DNA from: Acanthopleura granulata
Taxonomy: Eukaryota; Mollusca; Polyplacophora; Chitonida; Chitonidae
Length of the DNA stretch: 64,000 bases
Direction of reading: 5' to 3'
NCBI GenBank assembly: GCA_016165875.1
Contig: JABBOT010000034.1
Coordinates: 2,850,799-2,914,798 of the forward strand
Positions 1-11,690 of the stretch are shown piece by piece (within the stretch, counting starts at the first letter, position 1; the number at the start of each line of letters is the position of its first letter). A program made the translations under genes and the position numbers. The notes beneath the pieces are model-generated. The model worked only from the letters and a program-made list of their open reading frames with translations, had not been told where the DNA came from and searched no databases.

Positions 1-47
1 TGCCGATGGGGCGTTATGCCATATGGATTCATTCGTTCATTCGGGTA
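1..47 (+). mobile_element. 3' end of a non-LTR element, body left of window
   Basis: The first bases read ccgatggggcgttatgcca followed by ATTC repeats. This matches the 3' end of the LINE at 24738-24767 (cggatgtggcgttaagcca, then ATTC). It is therefore the terminal fragment of another copy of the same or a related LINE, or of a SINE that borrowed its tail. The rest lies outside the window. Confidence 0.6.
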
Positions 48-275
48 GCCTTCGTGGTCGAGGGGACTAGTGCGCTAGTGTAACATATTGACCCACGAGC
101 TTCTCACCAATGCGATCGCTGAGAGTTCAAGCCCATATCATGCTAGCTGTCTCTCTGGTGGCGCGTGGGAAGATCCGCCAACAACCTTCGGATGGTCGTG
201 GATTTCCACCCCAGTTTCTGCCAGGCATCCTCCCAAAATTATAATGGCCGCCTCCATATAAGTGAAATGTTTTCG
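48..275 (+). mobile_element. tRNA-derived SINE, nearly full length
   Basis: The copy starts with a tRNA-like head (gtagccttcgtggtcgag) and has an internal B-box-like gagttcaagccc near 123-134. The family's central block follows (ggatggtcgtggatttcc near 191-208). It ends near the site of the usual GTATAAGTGAAATATTCTTG end, here degraded. It abuts the LINE tail at 1-47, so it inserted at or beside that tail. It is diverged and not expected to be active. Confidence 0.75.
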
Positions 276-1229
276 TCCGAACTTTCGCCAGAGAAGTAGG
301 AAGTATCGGCAAATGAGGACAAGGGTAGTTTTTCATGTACTTTTCACTGCATGTGTTTTTCCAATGCTGTTCCTTTGTGCTTTTCTTTCAATTCACTTTA
401 AGACGTTTTCTTGTATTTTTTACACGTTTTGGAAATTTTCTTCAAAACAACAAACGCCTTCCTTTACAAGACATCCCCTGACGGCATTTTAAGGGGCTAA
501 CGAACATACACCGAGTGACAAGGCGCTTTATGACAGTTCTTGAAGTGGACACATCGCTCTCTGGTAAGGAAAGGGAAGGGGGTCCTGATATTTCGCTGCT
601 ATAAAAACATTAATTATGCCATGTCATCATGCTTAAGCTGGAGGATGAAAATTGACAGTTACATCTATACATGAGGTCTTGTCACGGGCGCCAACTGGCG
701 ACGGCAAGATATACTGGAATTTACGATTAATACACCATCGGTGTAGGTGAAAACATATAAATTCGCACCTGTTTATCCCAACCGCCGCCAAGTGTTGCAT
801 TATATATAGCCGTCAGTGTGTGGAGGATAAGATCTGGGCTTCGTGTAAACAAATACCTTGATTGTGTGTAAAACTTTAGACATTTTCGCACCTAAAATAT
901 GGACAGTTATCAAGACAGAACACTGTGTTTTTTCATTTCTGACGGTATTACTTTTTCCCCTAAGGCAGTTGGCGGTTGTACGGCTGACCGATGTGGCTAG
1001 TGATAAAATTCTTAGCGTACTTTTGGGGCTAACTTATTCAAGCATTATCTCTCTCGAGTAATTCAATGGTACATTTACACTAAAGTCATAAATATACATT
1101 TCTTCCATGAATAGCATATTGTTTTAGAAATATATCACTTTGGTAATTCACACATATGTAGCTTCAGGAAATGTCAATAACTTTTGGAGGTATTAATACA
1201 GTGATTCATACAGTCGTTCATTCGAACCG
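276..1229. other. No gene recognised
   Basis: AT-rich sequence with short open frames that have no recognisable motif. A TATA-like string (tatatata) lies near 800-808 but has no convincing gene downstream. Confidence 0.5.
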
Positions 1230-1396
1230 CAGTGATGGCTTAGTGGTTACAGCATTCGCTTTAAGGTCGCTGCATCCAAGCTCAATCCGAGTCAAACCAA
1301 TAACTTTAAAATTAAAATGTTATTTTGGCTGACTCGCTTGGTGCTCACCGCTGAAAGGTGAGAGAAGCGACATGGACTCGCCCTGCCGCAAGAAGA
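1230..1396 (+). mobile_element. Second SINE family, diverged copy
   Basis: A tRNA-like start (gtgatggcttagtggttaca) is followed by a weak B-box-like stretch. A body block near 1328-1380 (gactcgcttggtgctcac...gagagaagcgacatgg) aligns with the block at 50960-51020. This family has a different head and body from the GCCTCCGTGG SINEs. An (AT)n run at 1401-1416 may be its simple tail. Confidence 0.45.
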
Positions 1397-1673
1397 CACA
1401 GTATATATATATATATTCTAACTATTCATCGGCGTTATATGACAGAAAAGTTATTGCGTGCGACATAAATCGTAAGCGTACATACCTAAACATATTCATT
1501 CATTTACGTTTGTTATGTCATCAATTCGTGGTTTTATGTATTCCATCATTCATTTGCTTCTGGAATCATTAATTTATACATTAAAATCCGTCAATTCCTG
1601 TCAGCTTGTTGCACTATCTGCTCATCGTTAGTAAAATTAATTACTTGTTATTTCGTGTTATTCATTTGTTGGG

Positions 1674-1770
1674 TGCCTCCAAGGCGCAGTCGGTTAGCGC
1701 GCTAGCGCAGGGTAATGACCCAGAAGCCTCTCATCAATGCGTATGCCCTGAGTTCAAGTGAAGCTCAGGC
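1674..1770 (+). mobile_element. SINE head fragment
   Basis: Well-preserved tRNA-like head of the main SINE family: A-box region ggcgcagtcggttagcgcgc, then gacccagaagcctctcatca and the B-box-like gagttcaag. Family similarity is lost after the head, so the copy is truncated or recombined. Confidence 0.75.
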
Positions 1771-4035
1771 TAAGATTTCATCCATAAATATTTCATTAAT
1801 TCTTCCAGGGAAGAGGGCCAGGGGGCGGGAGGTGGAATGCAGCTAGAGAAGCGACCAACTTTGTGGCACTTACCATGGGAAATTTGACGCCTACCGGGTT
1901 TGAGCCTCTGACCTCATCCACCCAAGTACCAATCATGGCTATCGATCAGCAAGTGATAGTACAGAGATATGTCTGCAGATATGACAACTGACAGCCATTT
2001 CACGGCAATAAGGGCTGATGTTTAGAGCCCAATAAAATCATTAAGTGCATATACCGCCTTGTCTGTGACAATTAGCGGCGCAGTTCCCAGCGGTTCGCCT
2101 TGGCCATTATAGCTAAAAGACAGTCACCTACTCGAATGAAATGCGAAGCCAAAAGTAATTATGGCTTGGTTTTTGGGTTGTTGTAATTACAGGTATGTAC
2201 GATGGTAAAATGAAATTGTTCCGACTCTGTTTACGTTAAGGAAAATCTCCCGTGTGCTGTAAAACGGGAGAAGTCACATTAACGTCAATGATCTGACGCC
2301 TGGAACGCGACAGCATTTAACAAACTGTTCGCCGGGAGAATGGGTTATGGCATTTTAGAGAGCCTGCAGTAGATCAGTTTCCCAAGTTTCCATCGGTAAA
2401 ATAAGGCTATATGTTAAAACTATAGCCACTAATTTACTGTCGGTCGACGCCAGCCTACACCTGAAGTTGAGCAAAAAACTATATGGTGATCGTTGGCTTG
2501 TTATGAATCAGACCAGTCTGCCTCACAGAACAAAACCGAGCCATCCGACAGGAACGTAATCGGCTTATTCCACAAGACTGTCACTTAAATATTTAATGAA
2601 ACATTATTTATAAAGACACCTGCCATACATAACCAGGTAAAAGATGCTATATACAAGGGCGAAATGGGCAAAAGAAAAATTGAGTCAGTGAGAAATCTGT
2701 CTCAGGACTCATGTATATTATGAAATGGATTTTATTCAAGACATATTGGCAATCAGCGAGACAAGACAGTCTGGAGAAAAAATGTCCGTCTAACGCAAAG
2801 CGTCTGGACGAAGAAAACCAATTACCTTCCTTTTCCTAATTAAAGATCTGTTTTATAGAAACACTTACCTTCGCCTACAAGTCTGTGTATCTGTTTCGTG
2901 TTCATTACTTATATAATTAATAACTGTACTTGAAAGCTCGTAGATTCTCAGTAGCTTTGTTCCTAATAAATCTTTTTATTTCTAGCCCTACGGCTGAGAA
3001 ACCTCTTCAGTATCATGTGTAATTATCCAGGGCAAAACAGTTGTATACATTTTATTATTTGTAAGGATAACGATAAGTCAACAAAAATCCTAAAGCTGAC
3101 AATACCCTTTAATAAACGCAATAAAACCAGACTTTCATGGATGTTCATTTTATTGAGTCACGCAAAGTTCAGTTCAACTTGTCATTATCGGAGGACGCTG
3201 TCTATGGCAATGACCTCTCCTAACTTAAGACACAATTTGAAAAAGGATTTTACAGGCTTTCTTTAGCACAGACACTGAAATGTTGATCCCGTCTAAAATG
3301 ATACCTTGAGACAAATGTGTCAGAATTGCGAAGTCAGAGTAGTTTTGTGGAATCGAATCCAGAGAACAAGCCTGTGCAAATGACTTTTCAGGAGTTCTGT
3401 TTCATTTAGATTTAAGGCCAGATGGCAATAATATAGATCCAATGGCGTCCCACAAGTACAACCATTTAATGACCGAAATTGCCATAAAATCGATTAACAT
3501 ATAAAATAACCTATGCATATGTTTTTCTTTTCTACCGAGTACCCGAGTACTGACCTGTGAATAAAAACAATGGTCCAATACATTGCAATTTTGTTTACAT
3601 TTTGTTCCATTTCTGATTAAGCATGGAAAAGGAAATATCGTCTCAGTATACATCTACAAAAGATTGAGAATAAAGGCATGCGTTTGTCGAGGCATGCGCT
3701 GGACTGCTAGATAAGCGTGAATGTCTTCAGAACGGCAGGATGGATGGATGAAGATACCAGGTCGTTGAAATGCTTGTATGGCATGACATTCAGGGTTAGG
3801 TTAGGTGATATTTGTTAGTCCATTACGCCAGATATTCAGCGTCCATCGTGAGATCTGGGAGCTTTCTGTTCCGCTGCATACTATTCTGAAGCAAACCATC
3901 CTGACAGGATTTGACTATAATTACCAGAGTGACTTGTTTCCATTAGTGAGATTTCTAGTGACATTCTCAAGATGTAAACCGGATTACAGAAGCACAGCCG
4001 TATGTTGTTTATGCCTATCACAGACGATCACAGTA
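1771..4035. other. No gene recognised
   Basis: Non-coding sequence without a convincing exon. One perfect short inverted repeat is visible (ctcccgt at 2247-2253 and acgggag at 2264-2270). Open frames here are under 100 codons and carry no recognised domain. Confidence 0.5.
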
Positions 4036-4165
4036 ACCCAGAATATCGTCGCGTATAAGATGTTACTTCTTAAACATTTACATGAACAGCTAGAGTAAAA
4101 CCTTAACTGGGTTAAATTGAAAAATGGCTGAATTTCACCTGCAACGCTTTACCATTTTCCGAAGA
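4036..4165 (+). repeat. Dispersed repeat H, copy 1
   Basis: Contains gttacttcttaaacatttac, atgaacagctagagtaaaac and a following gaatttcacctgcaacg. The same series of words occurs near 6985, 16885 and, inverted, near 11556, 18270 and 43870. No coding content is recognised. Confidence 0.65.
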
Positions 4166-4576
4166 TATGTTTTACGCTGTAATCTCTGCTCTGGTTTCAC
4201 TCTCTATGCTATACTCTTTTAGGTGGGTATTGTGGCGTTTGCGATAGGAAATTGGCTTCCAAGTGTTTCCGGGTAAACTGAACCACAACTGAGTTTTGAT
4301 TACAACATGATTCTTGAGAAGAACAGCCAAGTAAATGTATAAATAAATAAACATAATAAGCGTAAAACTGTCAATCTTGATACTCATTTTCTTAAAGCGG
4401 TGAGAAAAATACTGGTGGACCAAAATACTGGTTCACCCAAATTCTCATCCACACAAAAACTCCTCCACCCAAACATTAGTCTCCCATTGTAGATATACTG
4501 TTTGTGCTTGGAATATCGTGTTAGTTGTCTTCAGCATGACCTTCCGGTAAGGCAGCGAGACATATGCTTAGATGTT

Positions 4577-4832
4577 ATTATTTATTTATTTGATTGGTGT
4601 TTTACGCCGTACTCAAGAATATTTCACCTATATGACGGCAGCCAGCATTAAGGTGGGAAGAAACCGGAGGAAACCCACCACCATCAACAGGTTGCTCGCA
4701 GACCTTCCCACATACGGTCGGAGAGGAAGCCAGCGTGAGCTGGACTTGAACTCACAGTGACCGCATGGGTGGGAGATTTTGGGTCATTGTGCTGCGATAG
4801 CGCTCTAACCGACTGAGTCACGGAGGCCACGC
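4577..4832 (-). mobile_element. tRNA-derived SINE, nearly full length
   Basis: On the + strand it reads as the reverse complement: a TTTA-rich tail, then gtgttttacgccgtactcaa, gaatatttcacctatatgac, the central block and a tRNA-like head ending cgactgagtcacggaggcc. It is one of the most complete copies here, with A- and B-box regions both recognisable. Confidence 0.85.
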
Positions 4833-6980
4833 GTCGATGTTAGGACCAGTCCGCTTGGAGCTGGATATATACAACAGGTCCCTGTTACAACGCGAAGAAA
4901 TAAAAGCTGGAAATAAAGTTAAGTTTCAAGCAAACAGGATCATATGTTTATTGTTGTTTATAAACGGGTCTCGATATGAAGGGACTACTCAGAATTTCGT
5001 GGTTCAATACCGACCCCAGAGGAGAATCGCTCACATCCACCTCAATGCAGTTTTCTCTGCTCCTTAGGTGCGGTTGTCAACAGATGCACGATTGTTATTC
5101 CTGGCCTTCCAAAAGTTCTCACCTCGGTTTAATGCGAAAAAAAATTCCCGAATGTCCCTCTGTAATGTGGTGGTTTCCTCCGTTTTGCCTTTAAGCATTA
5201 CCCCTAGGCTATGTGAACAGTAGGGACGACATGTGGCTCGTTGGTAAGTTTTGAGGCTCTAAGACGGTGGTACTGGGTGTGGGTAAGGGTTTATTTTCTG
5301 TACGTGACTCCGTCTTACCTATTTCACTTTACACATGTGTCATTTACCGTCGTAAATTGGCACTCCCAAGCGTAGGGCTGTGTTAAACGTAGGTTTTGAG
5401 GCTGCTCTTGTGATTACTGAGATGGGAAATCCACTACGGTTGACGGCTAGTATATGGCGCCAAGACCTGCAAGCTTCGATGCTCCCCTTATTTGCGGTGC
5501 CTTGGTGACAGAGAGTGGTAGACGGCAGAAGCAGGAACCCTTTTAGTCGTCAATTACTCGTCGAAGGCCACCTGTTTCCCGCGAATAAGGACAATGCAAA
5601 CCCTGTAAGTTCAATATTGTTAAGACTCGTGGGTAACACATTCGTAACTTTGGCATTTGGCAGACGAATGAGTAAATAAAAATTGAACAATGAAACTTGA
5701 GTTCGAAGATGAAAAAGTTTAAAAAGCTGCAGGTCTGCAAAAGCTCGGTGAAAGTCCGTCTCGTTTCTCAAATAATACAACTTGACGCTGATGCATTTTT
5801 TATCCACTGAACTAAATGCAACCAATGTGCCGAATGGCAGGTTATTTTGGGAAGATGCATACATGTTGCAAGTAGCAATGGCTTGAAATATGGCAAACCG
5901 TTTTACCAAGTTCACTAACAACGCTCATTATTCTAAAATCCAATTTTTTTATCACTGTAAACTCACAATTTCTGTATTTCGAGCTAGTATTTTAATCATT
6001 ATAAAGTCAACCCTATGCGGTTTTCATTTCCATCTTGATATAACCGGCGTTTTATATTTGCATATGCCTTGTAACCAGTAAAACGAATTTTATGTTATTG
6101 CAGAATAAATGACCTCAGGACGTATTAGGTGGGTAGTTATCAGCTAGTATATATACGTATATGATTATATATAGGTACTGACCATTAAGTTGAGTACACA
6201 CCACACCCTCGTTCAACCCACCCCCACCCCACCTACCCCACCCAACCCCACCCTCCGCTCTCGCAACCCCTACCGCGGTGACCGTTCGTTAGACTGGGGA
6301 CTTCACCCAGCGGCTTAACGGGATTTTCACCCGAGCAGTGTGATACAGCGTACCTTATTTCCCTTAGACCTTATTACACGACACTCACTCTGCCGGTTGA
6401 CCATAAGTAAGTTATACCTGTCAGTGAGGTCAGACGAACAAGTCCGCAGGTAATGCTGGCACAGAGTGCTTGCCACGTGATGATGAAATTAGCTTAGAGC
6501 GGGAATACCTCATTCAACATCGTGGAGGGAAAAAGCGAGTCTTTCCAGAATCGTTACCTTCCATACCTCGCCATATTTTAAATTTTATAATTTGCAAGAT
6601 TTGAAGGCCATAAAAAATCTTAATACACCGTGTCTAGCGTTTCTATTTCTGTAATAGGAAAGCACGTTTAAATACCTACAGTGAAAGATAGGCTATGAAG
6701 AAAATTCTGGTACAAACGACTTATCATTACATGATGACAGTCTTGCGCAGTAATCTATGCAATATATCAGATTATCTGCTTTAGGCCTAACTGTATACAA
6801 AATTACATGTATGTTGAATACACTGCGCAAAACTTTATGACAAATGGTGGAGTTGAGTGCTCTTACGAAATCGCGTATGCAGTTTACGAGGTTTATCTCC
6901 CGATACATAGATATAGAGGTTTTAGTCACTCGAGTACCAAAAAACATTATGTTTGTATTAACCCAATTTTACTCAAGCCA
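4833..6980. other. No gene recognised
   Basis: Intergenic or intronic DNA with short, unrecognised open frames. The only notable piece is the C-rich tract described separately. Confidence 0.5.
6217..6254 (-). other. G-quadruplex-capable tract
   Basis: The + strand is almost pure C with single A or T spacers (cccacccccaccccacctac and so on). The - strand therefore has at least six G runs of three or more with 1-4 base loops, which meets the usual G4 pattern. No nearby gene is recognised. Confidence 0.6.
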
Positions 6981-6984
6981 CGTG

Positions 6985-7140
6985 TTAGGGATGTGTAAGT
7001 CATTACTTCTTAGACACTTACAGGAACAGTTAGAATAAAACCCTATCTGAGGTAAATGGACAAGAGGCCGGATTTCACCGGTAACGTGTGACCATTTGGC
7101 AACTATCACAGTGTCGTTGCTGCTTTGGTTTCTCTCTTTT
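6985..7140 (+). repeat. Dispersed repeat H, copy 2
   Basis: Contains cattacttcttagacactta, caggaacagttagaataaaa, ccggatttcaccggtaacgt and a 3' part (cacagtgtcgttgctgcttt) shared with the copy near 16885. It is the best representative of the family. Confidence 0.7.
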
Positions 7141-9182
7141 ATATTATATTAAATATACCTACCTTCTATTGCAGAGAAAATGCGGGCAATACGTTCACAA
7201 CTATCGTGTTATTATTGCTGATTGTATGTTTTCCCCTTCAGAAACACGGAAAATAACGGACATGCGCAATGATGTCAAGCGCTGACCTCAATTAGGTACC
7301 TTAGGTAATGGAGCTCGATCAGTAAACAAGGACTGAACGGAAATTTCGGCAGTCAATAATGTTGAATTTCTTTCGGAAAAGAAGACAAAATCGATCTTTC
7401 TTCGAGAATGGCACACCCAGTTTAAGGTACAGTTTTTCTTTGCCCAGAGCGACTTCTGGATAGTTTCTTTCCTTATCCAGGGCCATGACCATAAATTGTT
7501 ATAGGTTGATTATTTTGGTATCCTACAATAACTGGTGACTCAGAAAGCCAACTTTCTCCAGTCCTGCTTATCTCCCTTGAAAGCCTGTGAACTACATGTA
7601 ACTAATCATCAATTCATGTATTAGTTGATTCAAGTTATTGTTATTTACGCTGTGCCCGTGGGGATTTCCAGTGTATAGTATAGCCGCGGTCGGGTGTTAT
7701 GGGAGACCGAAACCTAACTACCGCACCTCAGCAAGGGATGTTGCAAACTACCTGACTTTAATCCATATAGGGGCCATCGGGACTCGTTCTTTGCGTGATA
7801 CTTCTTTTTTTCCTATCAACAACACTTTATTAGTCCTCAGCAACACCTGCATTTAAAATAGCGACGTCTATGGCGTAATGATATGGTGGGCTCACGGAGA
7901 TATAGTTCATGTAATGCGAAATCCCATTCCTAAACGTGAATTCACTTCAAAATAAGAGAGCTGACATGTGAACACGAGTCTGTCTGATATACCCGTATAT
8001 CTCGTTCTAAAGCGTTATTTCTGCTTACGTGATGTTCACGCCGACTTATGGCATAAGCCGTTAAAGCACTTGGCCGGACGAACTGATTTGTTTGAGGTTT
8101 ATATCATACTCGAGCATATTTCACTTACACACCAGCGGACAGTTTATGAGGTGATGATATAAAAGCAGATGTCTGCTTACTTGTGGTCACTCACCATATG
8201 TCGCTTTTGATAAAGGAAAGGTTGAGCCAGAAAATGTGCAGTTATGTATCTGATCCAAATATTAGTTAGAGATTGACGCATACCTGTTTTGTTATTTCTT
8301 GCATAAAGTATAATATACAGTCTATACACAAAAACTGAATTATGTACCTTAATAATGTAAATGTATGTAGATGCTTCTTATACCATTATTTAGGGTAGAT
8401 GGGGTGGGGGAGCTTTATTGTACACAAATGACAGCAAACCTATCAAAGCAATGTAAAATGATTTTACTTCTATACAGACACCTTCAACAATCTTAGAAAT
8501 CGATGCCCAAATTTGTAAAGCATGGATCAAGGCGTCGAAACCGGTGTTCGTATACTGGCCGACATCCAAGGTGGGCGTCCAAGGTTAATAAGTGCAAGAC
8601 CAGTTTCCAAATGGCACTGCTTAAAGAGAGCAGATACCTGTAAACAATGTCCAGATAAATTATGCCTAAATTTGCTCCATTTCCCATAACCGTAATCTTT
8701 CACGGCCCATGCGTCGCTCCATGCATTTACTCTACATCACCGCCACCAGCATATAGCAACACGAAAGTAGCTGGGCCACAATGATGTGACAGAAATTCAT
8801 GTCTTGCAACTTTCTGTCCAAATCTATGTTCCTGTTAATAATTGATGCACACGCATCTTTTATTCCCAGTGACATCTAGGTTACTTTTATTGATGACGGT
8901 TGCTTATAGAATACAACAAGGACAGATCAGTGCTGAGACTAAGTCTACAGAAGCCCATCGGTGCCGGAGAAGGTCCAAAGATTAAACTTGCCGCCTGGAA
9001 GTAAAACTTGTCTTATGGGAGTAACGAGGCATCTATACAAACGAAATAAATCGACAAAACAAGAACAACAACAACAACAAAAAGCAAACGAACAAACAAA
9101 AAACCTGGCGTCTGTGTTTCGTAGACATGGGTCACTTTTTCTTTTTTACTCACATCGCGTGACATATATTTGTATGGGCCGT
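7141..9182. other. No gene recognised
   Basis: No domain-bearing open frame was found. An AAC-rich low-complexity stretch lies at 9063-9085. A fragment at 8105-8130 (gagcatatttcacttacac) may be a very decayed SINE end. Confidence 0.45.
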
Positions 9183-9490
9183 CAGCGGATCTAGCCTATG
9201 TGTCGAATGTTCTTAACATGCACGGACTGGTATGATCCCGGCACCACTGGACAAACGAGCACAGCTGCCAGCGACAAGAGCACATTTATTCCCGGTGGTA
9301 GAGAAAGGAAATATATGTGAGCCAGAAAGTCAGGTGGATAATTCTATAAATGATGGGCTGATATTTCAATAATTATGCAACAGCGGTTTGTAACCGGACA
9401 CCTTGCAATCAAACAGTGCGGAGGGATGGGACGGACTACGCAAGAGCCAATAACAAATGATGTGGGCTATATTTGGCCCGGACTTTTCGT
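9183..9490 (-). repeat. Module C, copy 1 (membrane-segment frame)
   Basis: Aligned by eye with the C copies at 14.0, 33.3, 36.0, 39.0, 42.3 and 60.2 kb. On the - strand the recurring frame gives NVLLSLAAVLVCPVVPGS and then QSVH, so the hydrophobic segment is kept. The RRWN block is changed (VKNIRHIG) and ends in TAG. Shared non-coding words follow at higher coordinates. It is isolated from the tandem array. Confidence 0.65.
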
Positions 9491-9999
9491 TCGTGTCTCT
9501 GATCTGGGACTGTGGGATGCCTACCGTACCGTGATACGGAGGGGTATGTTCCAACGGAAATTTAAAAGGGTGAAGATAATCTAAACATGGACCTTAAAAA
9601 AGCTCAAATCCCTCATTTCAGTTTTGGATGGCAAAGTAAGATCTCCAAGTAAGGGAAATACAAACTTTTGACCAAATTTAGCTAATACTTTCTTTGCACA
9701 TCTTGAATCCACAAATTTCGGTGGAATATCTGTGTGTTTGAATCTGTATCTTGAAAACGTACTTCTAGCTATTATATTCCAGGCTTTCGAATCATCCTCT
9801 GAGTTAAGCGCGTATACATTTACTGAACACAATAACCTGTAAGCCTACACTGTTGATCTAGATGCTTACCAGATGTGTACTGTTCAAATCCGCCCTTTCC
9901 TGACAATCCCGAGAACGGGACACAACGAAACAAAAGGGGGAATCGTTTTGTATTATATACCTTTTCCCTGAACACGTTACAGTTGCATAAGGGGACAAC

Positions 10000-10218
10000 G
10001 TAGTTAATGGGTTGAGCGCGCTAGTTCAGCATATTGACTCGGTTGTCTCTTACCAATGCGATCGCCGTAAGTTGAAGTCCAGCTCATCCTGGTTTAGCCT
10101 CATGTCGTACGTGGGAAGGACCATCAGCAACCTGTGGATGGTTGTGGCTTTCCGTGGATTTGCCGGGTTTCCTACCACCATAATGCTGGCGGCCGTCGTA
10201 TAAGTTAAAGTATTTCAG
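10000..10218 (+). mobile_element. tRNA-derived SINE
   Basis: Head (gttgagcgcgctagttcagc), B-box-like aagttgaagtcc, central block (tggatggttgtggctttccg) and end (taatgctggcggccgtcgta) of the main SINE family are all present in order. The first bases of the head are degraded. Confidence 0.8.
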
Positions 10219-11555
10219 GGCACGAGGTAAAAGAACAATGAAATACAGCTGAAATTGTCTTCTCTTGCTCAGATGGTTAAGGCACTGGTTCGCTTCAACT
10301 GTCTGGCCCCTTGATCAATGAGGTCGTATAATTCGGCTTTTTAAATCAAAAGATTGGTCAAGTAAGGAAAGAAGGCACATTATTCTGAGAAAGGACAATG
10401 AAATAAATAAGTTATATTGATGCTATTAAAAAGAACTTTGTCTTCCATCAGAGGGAACACGAAATCAATTTGTTCAGAGTACAACTTTCTGACACTCTGT
10501 CTTGAAATATAACCCAGAATCAAAGAACAAAGACACGTGACTTTGTGTTGAAAAAAGCAGATATTTTTGCAGGGAGAGAAAATCATATATTTATATCGTA
10601 TTTTATTTTCTTTTAAAGTTCCTTCGTCAACATATCGATTGCCATCACTTTCACGGGATCCGCTTCGGAAGTCAAAGGCCAAAATGGCAAAAAAATGATG
10701 GATTTATTTGATAAGTTATGACCAGATTATTACTGTCATCACTCGTCAAATGAACAACTGGATTTCTGTCTGAATGGCTTACACCAGCTTTTGCAAATAT
10801 CCTCTTCGAAAGATACACATAAAAAAACTAGAACTGAGATGAATAGTGGGCTGTAATATTGAAGAATAGAGATAAATATCCACGCGCTTATGTTCACCCC
10901 ACAAAAGGATAACGTTGTACCTATATTACAGTAACCAGACCGCGCAACATCTTGACATTTGATATCCTGTTTTTTTCATTTATTTGCTCTTTAACGCAAA
11001 GCTCAAGAACTTCCCAGTTGTGCTTTTATAGTCAGTGTCTTGGGCGGAGGATATTGAAGTGAATGGGGTAAACATAAACCATTGAAGTCAGGAACGAACT
11101 TTGTCACAAATGAAGTGCAGATGTTTTAACTAACGTTAAAGCTGTAAAGAATAGTAGGTAAGTCAACGACGAACTTTATCATGAATGATATTCAAATTTC
11201 TTAGCTAACGTTAGACCGTCAGAGAACAGTGAAAACGGTAAATACTAAAAGTTTCCTACCCAGCATGCCCAGGGCAGGGGTTGAACTCCCATTTCGTGTC
11301 TCTTAGCTCCTGAGAGACTAGCCACTCAAGCACCAGGACAGCAACTCTTTGATCTCGACATCAAACGCTCGTATACATATTCTCTGACGAAACCAGCCCT
11401 CCATGGCGCTGTGGTATTGAATACATAAGTAAGCTGCAGATATCTGTGACAGATTGACGCTGCGGATATGGGTACAGTAAGTGACTAGTACGTATGGAGG
11501 ACTACAACATAGAGAACAAAACCACAGCATCAGCTATAGTGCGATAGTTGGTAAA
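10219..11555. other. No gene recognised
   Basis: Mostly AT-rich non-coding sequence. A tRNA-like phrase at 10268-10300 (gctcagatggttaaggcact) could be a third SINE head but has no clear B box. Confidence 0.45.
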
Positions 11556-11690
11556 TGTTAACATGTCACCGGTGAAATTCGGTCTCCACTTTACCTCAGT
11601 TCGGATTTTGTTGTATATATTTATGTAAGTGTTTGAGAGGTAACAACCTACGCGTCCCCTAGTATCATGACTTGTACGGTTAGGTTAAAA
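11556..11690 (-). repeat. Dispersed repeat H, copy 3 (inverted)
   Basis: The reverse complement of caccggtgaaattcggtc, tttacctcagttcggatttt and atgtaagtgtttgagaggta matches the H repeats at 4.1 and 7.0 kb. It continues into ctacgcgtcccctagtatca, shared with the copy near 43.9 kb. Confidence 0.65.

Noticed and set aside
5550..5921. 123-codon - strand open frame.
   Set aside because: It overlaps another open frame in a different phase, has no motif, and has no counterpart elsewhere. Probably chance.
10260..10340. tRNA-like phrase gctcagatggttaaggcact, a possible tRNA gene or SINE head.
   Set aside because: No B box at the proper distance and no cloverleaf by eye.
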